NCBI RefSeq assembly: GCF_030678915.1
Contig: NZ_JAUUTZ010000008.1
Span: 124,001 to 188,000, forward strand
Direction: 5' to 3'
Source of the DNA: Paracoccus wurundjeri
GTDB taxonomy: Bacteria; Pseudomonadota; Alphaproteobacteria; Rhodobacterales; Rhodobacteraceae
DNA length: 64,000 nt
The translations under genes were made by a program, and so were the position numbers. Of the stretch, positions 18,054 through 27,857 are shown piece after piece. How positions within the stretch are numbered: the first letter of the stretch is position 1; every line of letters starts with the position of its first letter. Below the pieces are notes generated by a model. That model was given only the letters and a program-made list of their open reading frames with translations, searched no databases and was not told where the DNA came from.

Positions 18054-19616
18054 ATGGCGAAGGATAAGAAGAAACAGCCCCGTCCCAAGGCGGAAACGCC
18101 GAAGGGCTTTCGTGACTATTTTGGCGCGGATGTGACGGAACGCAAGGTGATGCTGGACCGTATCGCGGAAATCTATCATCGCCACGGTTTCGATCCTCTG
18201 GAAACGAGCGCCGTCGAGACCGTCGAGGCGCTGGGAAAATTCCTGCCCGATGTCGACCGGCCAAATGCCGGGGTCTTCGCATGGCAGGAAGAGGCGGTGC
18301 CGGGCGGAGGCTCGGGCGACTGGCTGGCGCTGCGCTATGACCTGACCGCGCCGCTGGCCCGTGTCGCCGCGCAGTTCCGCAATGATCTGCCGATGCCGTA
18401 TCGCCGCTTTGCCATGGGTCCGGTCTGGCGGAATGAAAAGCCGGGGCCGGGGCGGTTCCGGCAGTTCTATCAATGCGATGCGGATACGGTGGGTTCGGCC
18501 TCGGTCGCGGCGGATGCCGAGATTTGCGCGATGCTGGCCGATGCGCTTGAGGCGGTGGGGATCGCGCGGGGCGATTACATCGTGCGGATCAATAATCGCA
18601 AGGTTCTGAATGGCGTGCTTGAGACTGTTTTACCAATGCCCGCGAGTAAAGAGCAAGATTCGCATCATGAAGCGATTGGGCAGTCGGTAACTCGCGCAAT
18701 GCGAACATATACCGCAGAATTGCTTTTGAGTGATGATATCCTGAGAGTGATCGATAAATTCGACAAGGTCGGTAAAGAGGGTGTGCGACAACTTTTGACC
18801 ACCGGTCGTAAAGATGACAGCGGTGCCTTCATAGAAGGCATCGGGCTGAGCGAAGATTTAGCTGCGCCGGTGCTCGTCTTTCTGACCGCCAAAGGTGACG
18901 ACAATGCAGCAACATTGGAGAACCTGCGCGCGGCAGTAGGCAATTCTGAGATCGGGACCGAGGGCGTGGATGAACTCACGCAGATTGCCGCCATGCTGAA
19001 GGCGATGAGGGTAGACGAAGATCGTGTGGTGATCGATCCCTCTGTCGTGCGCGGGTTGGGTTATTATACCGGGCCGGTTTTCGAGGCGGAACTGACTTTC
19101 GAGATCCTTGATGACAAGGGACGCAAACGGCAATTCGGCAGCGTTGCGGGCGGCGGGCGCTATGATGGGCTGGTCGAACGGTTCACCGGACAGAAAGTGC
19201 CGGCGACCGGGATCAGTATCGGCGTGGACCGCCTGCTTGCCGCCTTGCGTGCCAAGGGTTTGGCCGGGGCCGAAACGGGCGGACCGGTTGTCGTGACCGT
19301 TATGGATCGCGACCGGATGGCGGATTATCAGGCCATGGCCGCCGAACTGCGCGCCGCCGGTATCCGGGCAGAGGTCTATCTGGGTAATCCGAAGAATTTC
19401 GGCAACCAGTTGAAATATGCCGACAAGCGTGGGGCTCCTGTAGCGATTATCCAGGGCGCGGATGAGGCGGCAAGGGGCGTGGTTCAGGTCAAGGATCTGG
19501 TTCTTGGTGCGAAAATCGCCGCCGAGGCCAGCCTTGACGAATGGAAATCCCAACCCGCCCAGACCGAGGTTCCACGCAACGAATTGGTGGCTGAAGTCCG
19601 GCGGATACTCGGATGA
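18054..19616 (+). CDS. hisS: histidyl-tRNA synthetase
   Basis: HisS charges tRNA-His. The class II signatures are clear in the 520-residue product: KGFRDYFG at the N-terminus, [11 protein letters not shown] (motif 2 region), [47 protein letters not shown] and [13 protein letters not shown], then an anticodon-binding domain from about residue 415. The stretch 18604-18990 looks foreign: codons such as tta, gta, ata and aaa are common, and I count about 47 percent G+C over 18661-18780 against about 60 percent just before. That stretch also has extra residues (about 185-215) relative to relatives I remember. hisZ overlaps its stop as ATGA, forming hisS-hisZ-hisG. Confidence 0.95.
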   Translation: MAKDKKKQPRPKAETPKGFRDYFGADVTERKVMLDRIAEIYHRHGFDPLETSAVETVEALGKFLPDVDRPNAGVFAWQEEAVPGGGSGDWLALRYDLTAPLARVAAQFRNDLPMPYRRFAMGPVWRNEKPGPGRFRQFYQCDADTVGSASVAADAEICAMLADALEAVGIARGDYIVRINNRKVLNGVLETVLPMPASKEQDSHHEAIGQSVTRAMRTYTAELLLSDDILRVIDKFDKVGKEGVRQLLTTGRKDDSGAFIEGIGLSEDLAAPVLVFLTAKGDDNAATLENLRAAVGNSEIGTEGVDELTQIAAMLKAMRVDEDRVVIDPSVVRGLGYYTGPVFEAELTFEILDDKGRKRQFGSVAGGGRYDGLVERFTGQKVPATGISIGVDRLLAALRAKGLAGAETGGPVVVTVMDRDRMADYQAMAAELRAAGIRAEVYLGNPKNFGNQLKYADKRGAPVAIIQGADEAARGVVQVKDLVLGAKIAAEASLDEWKSQPAQTEVPRNELVAEVRRILG

Positions 19617-20671
19617 CCCTGAATTGCGGCAAGCAGACGGTCGGAAAAAGGCTTCTCGCGGCGTTCCGCGAGGCGGGCGCGGAAGAGGTTGCGCCCGATA
19701 TCCTGCTTCCCGCCGAAAGCCTGTTGGATCTGTATGGCGAGGATATCCGCGCCCGCGCCTATGTCACCAGCGATCCGATCCGTGGCGAAATGATGCTGCG
19801 GCCGGATTTCACTGTGCCGGTTGTGCAGGCGCATATGGAGAATGGCGCGGAACCGGCCCGCTATTGCTATCTGGGCGAGGTATTCCGCAAGCAGGACATG
19901 GGCGATACCCGCTCCGAAACGCCGCGCGACAACGAATATCTGCAAGCGGGGTTCGAGCTTTTCTCGCATGAAACCGGCGCGGATGCCGAGGTGTTTGCGC
20001 TGTTCTATCGTCTGTTGTCGCCCTATGGGGCACGTGCCGAAACCGGAGATATGGGCTTGTTGCTGGATGCCGTGCGCGGCTTGCCGTTGCCTGCGCCGCG
20101 CCGGGATGCCCTGCTGCACCATATCTGGCGGGCAGGGCGGTTTCAGCAATTGCTTGTGCGGTTTTCTGCCGAGACCAGACCGCGTGATTTTCCGCAAAAC
20201 GTGGCGTCCTGGACGGGGCTGCGCAGCACGGCCGAGATGCAGGCCCGGATCGACCGGCTGCGGGCGGATGCCGGATCCCCGCCATTGCCCGCGATCTGGA
20301 CTGAACGGCTGAAGCGGTTATTCGCGGTCCGGGCGCCCGCATCCGAAGCTGTCGTCATGCTGCGGGAACTCGCCTTGGAATGGCCAGAGATCGCGGGAGC
20401 GGTCGAACGGATCGTAACCCGTTTCGACAAGATCGCGCGCGCAGGTGTCGCTCCGGAACAGGTTGTGTTCGACGCCAGTCACGGGCGGACCACGATGGAA
20501 TATTACGACGGTTTCACCTTCAGCTTCATGGCCGGGGATCGCGGCTGGCCGCCGATTGCTTCGGGCGGGCGTTATGACGCACTGACCTCGGTTCTGGGCA
20601 AAGGGCGCAGGATTCCTGCTGTCGGGGGCATCATCCGTCCCGGCCTGCTTGCGGAACTGGAGACGGCATGA
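19613..20671 (+). CDS. hisZ: ATP phosphoribosyltransferase regulatory subunit
   Basis: HisZ is a catalytically inactive relative of HisS that assembles with short HisG to make an active, histidine-regulated ATP phosphoribosyltransferase. The 352-residue protein keeps class II synthetase-like blocks ([45 protein letters not shown]) but lacks the anticodon-binding domain. The start overlaps hisS and the end overlaps hisG, each by ATGA, so the three are translationally coupled. This arrangement fits the short HisG that follows. Confidence 0.95.
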   Translation: MTLNCGKQTVGKRLLAAFREAGAEEVAPDILLPAESLLDLYGEDIRARAYVTSDPIRGEMMLRPDFTVPVVQAHMENGAEPARYCYLGEVFRKQDMGDTRSETPRDNEYLQAGFELFSHETGADAEVFALFYRLLSPYGARAETGDMGLLLDAVRGLPLPAPRRDALLHHIWRAGRFQQLLVRFSAETRPRDFPQNVASWTGLRSTAEMQARIDRLRADAGSPPLPAIWTERLKRLFAVRAPASEAVVMLRELALEWPEIAGAVERIVTRFDKIARAGVAPEQVVFDASHGRTTMEYYDGFTFSFMAGDRGWPPIASGGRYDALTSVLGKGRRIPAVGGIIRPGLLAELETA

Positions 20672-21342
20672 TCCGGCTGGGAGTACCGTCCAAGGGGCGG
20701 CTGATGGAACAGACCTTCGATTGGTTCGCAGATCGCGGCGTGCGGCTGTCGCGCAGCGGTTCGGACCGCGAATATGCGGGGCAGGTCGAAGGCGCCGAGG
20801 GCGTTTCACTGGTGCTGTTGTCAGCAGGAGAGATCCCCCGCGAACTTCGGGCGGGGCGAATCGAACTGGGCGTGACCGGCACCGATCTGATCCGCGAAAA
20901 GCTGGCCGGTTGGAAGTCGGATATCGTCGAGGTGGTACCGATGGGATTCGGTCATGCCGATCTGATCCTTGCAGTGCCTGAATGCTGGTGTGATTGCGAT
21001 AATTTGGACGACCTTACCTCGATCGCCCGTGATTTCCGCGCCGCGCATGGATTCCGCCTGCGAATCGCCACCAAATATCACCGGTTGGTGCGGGCATGGT
21101 TGGCTGCGCATGAAGTGGCAGATTACCAACTGGTCGACAGTCAGGGCGCGACCGAAGGCACCGTGGCCAATCAGACGGCCGAGGCGATTGCCGATATCAC
21201 CAGTTCTGGCGCAACCCTGAGGGCGAATAACCTGAAAATCCTGTCGGAAGAGCCGATCTTGCGCTCGCAGGCGACATTATTCGCCAATCAGGCAGCGATG
21301 GATCCGAATATGAAGCGGTTTCTGAATCAGCTTGGGCTATAA
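20668..21342 (+). CDS. hisG: ATP phosphoribosyltransferase, short form
   Basis: HisG catalyses the first step of histidine synthesis, joining PRPP to ATP. At 224 residues this is the short (HisG_S) form that lacks the C-terminal regulatory domain and needs His[16 protein letters not shown] opens the protein, GVTGTDLIRE lies in domain 1, and VDSQGATEGTVANQTAEAIADITSSG contains the PRPP-binding loop. Hairpin 21364-21385 follows the stop. All three genes of this unit serve histidine use or synthesis. Confidence 0.96.
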   Translation: MIRLGVPSKGRLMEQTFDWFADRGVRLSRSGSDREYAGQVEGAEGVSLVLLSAGEIPRELRAGRIELGVTGTDLIREKLAGWKSDIVEVVPMGFGHADLILAVPECWCDCDNLDDLTSIARDFRAAHGFRLRIATKYHRLVRAWLAAHEVADYQLVDSQGATEGTVANQTAEAIADITSSGATLRANNLKILSEEPILRSQATLFANQAAMDPNMKRFLNQLGL

Positions 21343-21363
21343 ATCCGGGAATTCCTGAGGGCT

Positions 21364-21385
21364 CGCCTGATCTGTATATCAGGCG
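21364..21385 (+). terminator. hairpin after hisG
   Basis: CGCCTGAT (21364-21371) and ATCAGGCG (21378-21385) make a perfect 8-bp stem with loop CTGTAT, 21 bases after the hisG stop. There is no U-tract. Confidence 0.5.
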
Positions 21386-21440
21386 GTGCGGTATACGCTT
21401 CGGGTCGTGAAACCTGACTGGAAGCGCACCCGGCTCATGA

Positions 21441-21474
21441 AAAAGGCCGCTGCAGTTTTCCGCAACGGCCTTTT
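21441..21474 (-). terminator. intrinsic terminator of the ribosomal protein operon
   Basis: AAAAGGCCG (21441-21449) pairs with CGGCCTTTT (21466-21474), extended inward after one mismatch by TGC/GCA. On the minus strand the stem is followed by a run of T, the classic Rho-independent form, 21 bases after the rplI stop. On the plus strand the T-run is also four long, so it may act both ways. Confidence 0.85.
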
Positions 21475-21494
21475 CAGGAATCGTGAACGCCGGA

Positions 21495-22091
21495 TCAGCT
21501 GCGGTCTTCGTCCGCGGCGCCGTCCTCGTCCGAAGTGGCGCTTCCGATATCGTCGAACAGTTCGGCGATTTCGAACTCGGCTTCGGCATCGGCCTCGGCG
21601 GCAATATCCTGAATGGATTTGCCCTGAGCCTGAATCTCGGCCTCTTCATTGGTGCGGGCGACGTTCAGGGTGATCGTTGCCTCGACCTCGGGATGCAGGA
21701 TGATCTGTACCTTGTGCAGGCCCAGCTCTTTGATGGGCTGACCCAGAACGACCTGTTTGCGATCTACTGTAAAGCCCGCTTCGGTCGCGGCGTCAGCCGC
21801 GTCACGGGTGGTGACGGAACCGTAAAGCGCGCCCGAGTCGGAAGCCGAGCGGATCACGACGAAGGACTGACCGTCCAGCTTGTCAGCGACTTTCTGAGCG
21901 TCGGTCTTGGTTTCGGCGTTGCGGGCTTCAAGCTGAACCTTACGCTCTTCGAAGGCTTTCATATTGGCTTCGGATGCACGAAGCGCCTTGCCCTGAGGCA
22001 GCAGGAAATTGCGGGCGTAGCCGTGCTTGACGTTGACCACTTCGCCCATCTGGCCAAGCTTGGCCACACGTTCCAGCAGGATGACTTGCAT
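21495..22091 (-). CDS. rplI: 50S ribosomal protein L9
   Basis: bL9 binds 23S rRNA domain V and stabilises the L1 stalk region. The 198-residue protein starts [36 protein letters not shown], the L9 signature. It is about 50 residues longer than the E. coli protein; the extra C-terminal part is strongly acidic ([12 protein letters not shown] and following), as in other alphaproteobacteria. AAGGAGG precedes the ATG. It is the last gene of rpsF-rpsR-rplI. Confidence 0.97.
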   Translation of the reverse strand: MQVILLERVAKLGQMGEVVNVKHGYARNFLLPQGKALRASEANMKAFEERKVQLEARNAETKTDAQKVADKLDGQSFVVIRSASDSGALYGSVTTRDAADAATEAGFTVDRKQVVLGQPIKELGLHKVQIILHPEVEATITLNVARTNEEAEIQAQGKSIQDIAAEADAEAEFEIAELFDDIGSATSDEDGAADEDRS

Positions 22092-22103
22092 GATATGTCC
22101 TCC

Positions 22104-22331
22104 TTACTTCACGGCATAGGGAAGCAGAGCAAGGAAGCGGGCGCGCTTGATTGCACGGGCCAGCTCACGCTGCTTCTTTGCCGAGACGGCGGTGATGCGG
22201 GAAGGAACGATCTTGCCGCGTTCGCTGATATAGCGTTGCAGCAGACGGGTGTCCTTGTAGTCGATGACCGGCGCGTTCTCGCCCGAGAAGGGGCAGACCT
22301 TGCGGCGGCGGAAAAACGGTTTGCTTGCCAT
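22104..22331 (-). CDS. rpsR: 30S ribosomal protein S18
   Basis: bS18 pairs with bS6 on the platform of the 30S subunit. The 75-residue protein shows [40 protein letters not shown] and [15 protein letters not shown], all family-typical. GAGAGGA precedes the ATG. It lies between rpsF and rplI with 12- and 13-base gaps. Confidence 0.97.
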   Translation of the reverse strand: MASKPFFRRRKVCPFSGENAPVIDYKDTRLLQRYISERGKIVPSRITAVSAKKQRELARAIKRARFLALLPYAVK

Positions 22332-22344
22332 TGTTCAGATCCTC

Positions 22345-22701
22345 TCAGTTCCGCTCGCGGCGGCGCTCGCCGCGCTCTTCGCGTTTCTGCATCTGCACCG
22401 AGGGGCCTTCCTTGTGCTCATCGACGCGGATGGTCATCACACGCATCACGTCGTCATGCAGGCGGGCAAGACGCTCCATCTCGTGAACGGCATCCGAGGG
22501 GGCGTCGCTGCGCAGGAAGGCGTAATGGCCCTTGCGGTTCTTGTTGATCTTATAGGCGAGGGTGCGGACACCCCAGTATTCATGATCTACGACCTTGCCG
22601 CCGTTATCGGCGAGAACGGTCGAAAAATGTTCAATCAGCCCTTCAGCCTGCGTGTTGGACAGGTCCTGACGGCTGATCAGCACATGCTCGTACAGAGGCA
22701 T
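22345..22701 (-). CDS. rpsF: 30S ribosomal protein S6
   Basis: bS6 is the 30S platform protein that heterodimerises with bS18. The 118-residue protein begins MPLYEHVLISRQDLS and contains WGVRTLAYKINKNRKGHY, the conserved central part. The C-terminus is Arg/Glu-rich. AAGGA precedes the ATG. The 247-base gap to divergent prfA should contain the operon promoter. Confidence 0.96.
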   Translation of the reverse strand: MPLYEHVLISRQDLSNTQAEGLIEHFSTVLADNGGKVVDHEYWGVRTLAYKINKNRKGHYAFLRSDAPSDAVHEMERLARLHDDVMRVMTIRVDEHKEGPSVQMQKREERGERRRERN

Positions 22702-22948
22702 GGCGATCCTTTCATCTTGTCAAGCGCACTTCAAAGGCAGGCTTTGTCTTTCCGCCCCCGCCACGAGAGGTTACGCCGATTGCGAATAGTCTGCGGAAAG
22801 ATGGGGTCTTATAGCGGTGGTTGCCGAAGATGCAAGGGAATTCTCGGGAAATGCAGCCTCGCCGGGAAGCGGCGGATATTCCTGCGTCAGTATGAGAATA
22901 GCTGTTATCACGCTTTACGGCTGGCCACGGCAGAGGTAATTCCCTTTC

Positions 22949-24001
22949 ATGCTGCCAGAAGACCGCCTTGAACAGATTGTCCAGCGCTTCGAGTTTCTCG
23001 AGGCGCAGTTGAATGCCGGCGCCGCGCCTGCCCAGATCGCAGGAATCAGCCGTGAATATGCCGAGTTGAAGCCGGTGGTCGAACAGATCGGCCAGTGGCA
23101 GGACGCGCGTGCCCAGGTTACAGAGGCGCAGGCGATGCTTGCCGATCCCGAGATGCGGGAACTGGCCGAGGATGAACTGTCCCGATTGCGCGAGGAACTG
23201 CCAGAGCTCGAGCAGAAATTGCGCCTTGCGCTGCTGCCCCGGGATGCTGCCGATGCCCGTCCAGCGATCGTCGAGATCAGGCCGGGAACCGGGGGGGACG
23301 AAGCGGCATTGTTCGCAGGCGATCTGTTGGCCATGTATCGCCGCTATGCCGAGATGCAGGGCTGGTCGTTTCAATTGCTGGAATATAGCGAAACCGAGCT
23401 TGGCGGCATCAAGGAGGCCGTGGCGCGGATCGAGGGAGAGGGCGTCTTCGCCCGCCTGAAATACGAATCGGGGGTGCATCGGGTGCAGCGGGTGCCGGAA
23501 ACCGAATCGGGCGGGCGGATTCATACCAGTGCTGCCACCGTGGCGGTGCTGCCTGAGGCGGAAGAGGTCGATATCGAGATTCCGGCCAGCGACATCCGCA
23601 TCGACACGATGCGGGCCTCGGGTGCGGGGGGGCAGCATGTGAACACCACCGATTCGGCGGTGAGGCTGACCCATATTCCTACCGGAATCGTGGTAACCAG
23701 TTCGGAAAAATCCCAGCATCAGAACCGCGCCAACGCCATGGCGGTCCTGCGCGCGCGGCTTTACGATATCGAGCGGCAGCGCAGCGATGACGAACGCGCC
23801 GCGGATCGCAAATCCCAGGTGGGCAGCGGTGATCGCAGCGAACGGATCCGGACCTATAATTTTCCGCAGGGCCGGCTGACCGATCACCGGATCAACCTGA
23901 CACTTTATGCGCTGGACAAGGTGATGCAGGGCGATCTGGGCGATATCATCGACGCGCTGATCTCGCATGATCAGGCCGCGCGGCTGGCCGCGCAGGAATG
24001 A
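22949..24001 (+). CDS. prfA: peptide chain release factor 1
   Basis: RF1 recognises UAA and UAG and triggers peptide release. The 350-residue protein has the class 1 release factor layout. The universal GGQ is near residue 228 in [15 protein letters not shown], followed by THIPTGIVV and [10 protein letters not shown]; the C-terminal [12 protein letters not shown] is typical of RF1. prmC overlaps its stop as ATGA; PrmC methylates the GGQ glutamine of this very protein. Confidence 0.97.
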   Translation: MLPEDRLEQIVQRFEFLEAQLNAGAAPAQIAGISREYAELKPVVEQIGQWQDARAQVTEAQAMLADPEMRELAEDELSRLREELPELEQKLRLALLPRDAADARPAIVEIRPGTGGDEAALFAGDLLAMYRRYAEMQGWSFQLLEYSETELGGIKEAVARIEGEGVFARLKYESGVHRVQRVPETESGGRIHTSAATVAVLPEAEEVDIEIPASDIRIDTMRASGAGGQHVNTTDSAVRLTHIPTGIVVTSSEKSQHQNRANAMAVLRARLYDIERQRSDDERAADRKSQVGSGDRSERIRTYNFPQGRLTDHRINLTLYALDKVMQGDLGDIIDALISHDQAARLAAQE

Positions 24002-24843
24002 GCAGACCCACAGGCAAAGAACTGTGCCTTGCCGCGCAGCAGCGGCTTGAAGCGGCGGGGATCGCGGATAGTTATCGGGATGCGTCACTGTTGTTCATGC
24101 ATGCGCTGTGCCTGATTACGGGAGAGCAGATCAAGGATCACTATCGGGGGCAATATCTTGCGGCGGTTGCCTCGCCCGAATTGGAAGCCGCTTATCGGCG
24201 GATGATCGATGCCCGCGCGACGCGGCAACCGGTCAGCCAGATCACCGGTCGCCGCGCCTTTTGGGAACATGAATTCATCGTGACCCGCGACACGCTGGAC
24301 CCGCGACCAGAGACGGAAACCCTGGTTGAAGAAGCGTTGAAATTGCCTTGGCACAGCGTGTTGGACCTGGGGGTGGGAACAGGCGCGATCCTGATTTCGC
24401 TGCTGTCTGCACGGCCTGGCAGTGTGGGGACAGGAACCGATATTTCCGAAGCGGCGCTTGATGTCGCGAGGCGGAATGCCCATCTGATTGGGGTGACAGC
24501 GCGGTTGGCAGTTTCGGACTGGTTTTCTACCGTGAATGGGCGCTTTGACCTGATCGTCTCGAATCCGCCTTATATCGCGCTTGATGAAATGGCCGGACTT
24601 GCCCCCGAAGTGGGCAAGTGGGAGCCGCGCCGGGCATTGACGGATGGCGCGGATGGGTTATCCGCCTATCGTGTCATTGCCGGCAGCGCGGCCGGGCATC
24701 TGACCCCGCACGGCCATGTTCTGGTTGAGATCGGCCATAAACAGGGCGAAGCGGTTGCGACGATTTTTCGCAGTCATGGTGCTGAAACACGCTGCCTTAC
24801 CGATCTTGACGGTCGGGATCGTGTCATATTGGCACGTTTTTAG
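23998..24843 (+). CDS. prmC: release factor glutamine methyltransferase
   Basis: PrmC uses S-adenosylmethionine to methylate the GGQ glutamine of RF1 and RF2. The 281-residue protein has an N-terminal helical domain (about residues 1-85), then [29 protein letters not shown], the SAM motif [16 protein letters not shown], and catalytic NPPY at residues 189-192. It overlaps prfA by four bases, a common pairing. Confidence 0.96.
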   Translation: MSRPTGKELCLAAQQRLEAAGIADSYRDASLLFMHALCLITGEQIKDHYRGQYLAAVASPELEAAYRRMIDARATRQPVSQITGRRAFWEHEFIVTRDTLDPRPETETLVEEALKLPWHSVLDLGVGTGAILISLLSARPGSVGTGTDISEAALDVARRNAHLIGVTARLAVSDWFSTVNGRFDLIVSNPPYIALDEMAGLAPEVGKWEPRRALTDGADGLSAYRVIAGSAAGHLTPHGHVLVEIGHKQGEAVATIFRSHGAETRCLTDLDGRDRVILARF

Positions 24844-25102
24844 CCACTGATTGGCGGAATTTGCATGGAAATGAAGAAAACTTGAAACTTTTTCCTTGTC
24901 ATAGCCCTGCTAGCGTGGTTAGTCACCGACATGCTGGGGCCGAAAGGCTGCCGCATATGTCAGCCCGACAATGCCGAAACCGTTTGATGTGCGAAGCGCA
25001 TCGCATGAACGCAGGACAAGGCTGAATGGCAGGGCGCGGATTTCGCCGCGGAGGCCGCCTTAAACGTTGTCCAGACAACTGGAACCACATACAGACAAAC
25101 TG

Positions 25103-25936
25103 ATGAGATCATCGAAATCACGTTCGCGCAACAAGTCCAATCGCCAGCGCTCGCTGGGGAATATCGTCAATCGCGTCTTCGACAGCTCCGGCCCGGAGGG
25201 TAAGGTTCGCGGCACGCCACAGCAGATCATCGACAAATATCTGATGCTGGCGCGCGATGCGCAATTATCCAATGACCGCGTGGCCGAGCAAAGCTTCTTT
25301 CAGCATGCCGAGCATTACACCCGGCTGCTGGGCGAAGCACAGCGCGAAATGGCCGAGCGGCAACAGCAATTCCAGCAACAGCAGCATAATCGCCCGAATG
25401 GCGAGGATGATCGCGAAAATGGTGGCCGTGACCATATGTCACGCGATCATGGCCGGGAGGGCGCTGCTTCAGTGCAGGCTGATGCAAATCAGGCCGGGAA
25501 CGAGACATCCACATCCCAATCCGAACCTGCCGTGACGTCCGACGCGGAACGATCGCAGGTGGAAATTCCGCAAACCGCCAGCAAATCCGGCGGATCGCCC
25601 CGTCGTTCCAGCCGGTCGCGCAGCAGCTCTGCGGAAACCGGGGCCGGACGTGCAAAGCCCGTATCCCAACCTGCTGATTCCCCTGCACCCGAACAGTCCG
25701 AACCGTCGGCTTTGGGATTGCCGGATGTTGTCGGCTCGTCGGAAGAGGGCGGGCTGGTCGAGACCCCCGAAAGCGGGAGCGGACGGAAATCGCGTGCCAA
25801 GCCCAGCACGGCCCGAAGCCGCAGCTCGCGGACGACAACAAGCCGCAAGAAGAGCACGAAGGCCTCTGACGACAGCGCGGAAGCTAGTGCTGTTCCGGCA
25901 CCGGAAAAGAACGGCACTGACAACAGCGAGGGTTGA
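25103..25936 (+). CDS. DUF4167 domain protein, low-complexity C-terminus
   Basis: Residues 1-80 match the alphaproteobacterial DUF4167 domain: a basic start (SSKSRSRNKSNRQRS), then NIVNRVFDSSGPEGKVRGTPQQIIDKYLMLARDA and a helix ending in HAEHYTRLLGE. The remaining two thirds of the 277 residues are Gln-, Ser- and Pro-rich and probably disordered, ending in Ser/Arg/Lys blocks. The composition suggests a nucleic-acid-associated protein, but no function is established. ATG 25103 is chosen; the frame opens earlier at a TTG. No strong Shine-Dalgarno is seen. The 259 bases before it show no gene. Confidence 0.75.
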   Translation: MRSSKSRSRNKSNRQRSLGNIVNRVFDSSGPEGKVRGTPQQIIDKYLMLARDAQLSNDRVAEQSFFQHAEHYTRLLGEAQREMAERQQQFQQQQHNRPNGEDDRENGGRDHMSRDHGREGAASVQADANQAGNETSTSQSEPAVTSDAERSQVEIPQTASKSGGSPRRSSRSRSSSAETGAGRAKPVSQPADSPAPEQSEPSALGLPDVVGSSEEGGLVETPESGSGRKSRAKPSTARSRSSRTTTSRKKSTKASDDSAEASAVPAPEKNGTDNSEG

Positions 25937-26007
25937 TCCCGACTGATGGGGGCGTTCCAGCTCTCGGGAAGCGTAACGAAACTCTGTCTCGTCGGCTGCG
26001 ATTTGCG

Positions 26008-26859
26008 TTAATTCCCTTGCGTCTCTGCAACCAGTCGGGCGAGGGCGCAAAATTGTTCAAGGTCGATTTCTTCTGCGCGTGATGTGGGGGCAATTCCTGC
26101 GGCTTCCAGCAGTCTTTCGATATCCGGATGCACCCCGCGCAGCGAGGCCCGCAGCATTTTCCGACGCTGGTTGAACGCCGCCGCCGTAATTCGCGACAGG
26201 ATCGCCGGATTGGCGGGAAAACGCGGCTTGGGCAATGCCGTGATATGGACGACCGCGGAATGCACCTTCGGCGCGGGGACAAAGGCTTCCGGCGGCAGGG
26301 TCATGACGATCCGAGCATCCGCCCGCCATTGCGCAAGCAGCGCAAGCCGGCCATAGGCCTTGCTGCCCGGTCGCGCCGTGATACGTTCGGCGACTTCTTT
26401 CTGGAACATCAGGGTCAGTGATTGCCAGAATGGTGGCCATTCCGGGGGCGTCAGCCAGCGAATCAGCAATTCGGTGCCGATATTATAGGGAAGATTGGCG
26501 ATAATGCGGATCGGTGGCGTCAGATGGGCCAGCGGGTCGATCTTGAGGGCATCGTCATTAAGAACGCTGAGACGGCCGGGATAAGCCGAGGCGATCTCTT
26601 CCAGCGCGGGCAGAGCGCGGGCATCCTTTTCGATGGCCAGAACCCGACGGGCGCCCTCGGCCAACAACCCACGGGTCAAGCCTCCGGGGCCGGGGCCGAT
26701 TTCCAGGACATCGCATTCTGTCAGATCCCCTGCTTGCCGGGCGATCTTGGCTGTCAGGTTCAGATCAAGCAGGAAATTCTGGCCAAGCTGTTTCTTCGCG
26801 CGCAGTTCATGACGCGCGATGACGTCTCGCAAGGGGGGAAGGCCGTCGAGGCTGCTCAT
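26008..26859 (-). CDS. rsmA: 16S rRNA dimethyladenosine transferase
   Basis: RsmA (KsgA) dimethylates two adjacent adenines in helix 45 of 16S rRNA during 30S assembly. The 283-residue protein shows [11 protein letters not shown], the SAM motif [16 protein letters not shown], catalytic [11 protein letters not shown], and [12 protein letters not shown]. It ends the lptF-lptG-lptD-surA-pdxA-rsmA transcript; surA-pdxA-rsmA is also the order in enterobacteria. Confidence 0.96.
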   Translation of the reverse strand: MSSLDGLPPLRDVIARHELRAKKQLGQNFLLDLNLTAKIARQAGDLTECDVLEIGPGPGGLTRGLLAEGARRVLAIEKDARALPALEEIASAYPGRLSVLNDDALKIDPLAHLTPPIRIIANLPYNIGTELLIRWLTPPEWPPFWQSLTLMFQKEVAERITARPGSKAYGRLALLAQWRADARIVMTLPPEAFVPAPKVHSAVVHITALPKPRFPANPAILSRITAAAFNQRRKMLRASLRGVHPDIERLLEAAGIAPTSRAEEIDLEQFCALARLVAETQGN

Positions 26860-26887
26860 ATTCGCGCCCTTTGACCGTCACGTGCCA

Positions 26888-27853
26888 TCATCTGCGCCGT
26901 GCCGCCATGTCTTTGGCCATCCTTAGTGCCGCGATTGTCGATGCGGGATCTGCCCGACCGGTGCCCGCAATATCGAAGGCGGTGCCGTGATCGGGTGAAG
27001 TGCGGATGAAGGGAAGGCCCAGCGTGACATTGACCCCTCCCGCGAAATCCAACGTCTTGATCGGGATCAGGGCCTGATCGTGATAGGCACAGATCGCCGC
27101 GTCATATTTCTTGCGTGCGGGGGCGTGAAACATCGTATCTGCCGGTAGCGGCCCGGTAAGGTTAATGCCCTCATTGCGGAGCCGTTCCAGAAGGGGCGCG
27201 ATGAAATCGATCTCTTCGCGCCCCATATTGCCGCCTTCGCCCGCATGGGGGTTGATACCGGCGATGGCAAGGCGGGGCGCGGGGATGCCGAAATCACGGA
27301 TCATCGCGGCATGCGTGACCCTGATCGCTTCTTCAAGCCTGGCAGGGGTCAGGGTAGCAGGAACCTCGGCCAGGGCGATATGGATGGTTGCCGGAACCAC
27401 GCGGCAAGGGGGCGCGACAGAGGTCGATGCCAGCATCATCGCGACCGGAGGGTCCCCCGCCAGATGGGCAAGATATTCGGTATGCCCGGGGAAAGGAAAG
27501 CCTGCTCCTTCCTTCAGCACACGCTTGTTGATCGGCAGGGTTGTCACCGCGCGGACCTGATCCCGCAATGCCAGATTGACGGCACGGGCGATTACATCGA
27601 TGACCGCTTGCGCATTTTCCGGATTTGGCTGACCGGCAGTGACAGCGGCGGGGAAATCATGCTGTAGCACCGGAAGATGACCCGCCGGAACCGGATCGTC
27701 GACTTCGGCGATCCGGGTATGGGGGAGGTTATCTGGCAGGTGGCGCGCATCGCCGATCCAGACATAATCCACCCCACAATCCAATGCGCGGGCGGCAATT
27801 TCCGGTCCGATTCCGGCGGGCTCTCCGCAGGTCAGCAGAACGCGTCCGGCCAT
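26888..27853 (-). CDS. pdxA: 4-hydroxythreonine-4-phosphate dehydrogenase
   Basis: PdxA oxidises 4-phosphohydroxy-L-threonine in the DXP-dependent pyridoxal phosphate pathway. The 321-residue protein begins LLTCGEPAGIGPEI. The three metal-binding His lie in GHTEYLA, GINPHAGEGG and YHDQALIPIK, and LPFIRTSPDHGTAFDIAG closes the active site. ATG 27853 is four bases after the surA stop; the longer open frame simply reads through surA in another frame. Confidence 0.96.
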   Translation of the reverse strand: MAGRVLLTCGEPAGIGPEIAARALDCGVDYVWIGDARHLPDNLPHTRIAEVDDPVPAGHLPVLQHDFPAAVTAGQPNPENAQAVIDVIARAVNLALRDQVRAVTTLPINKRVLKEGAGFPFPGHTEYLAHLAGDPPVAMMLASTSVAPPCRVVPATIHIALAEVPATLTPARLEEAIRVTHAAMIRDFGIPAPRLAIAGINPHAGEGGNMGREEIDFIAPLLERLRNEGINLTGPLPADTMFHAPARKKYDAAICAYHDQALIPIKTLDFAGGVNVTLGLPFIRTSPDHGTAFDIAGTGRADPASTIAALRMAKDMAARRR

Positions 27854-27857
27854 GTCG

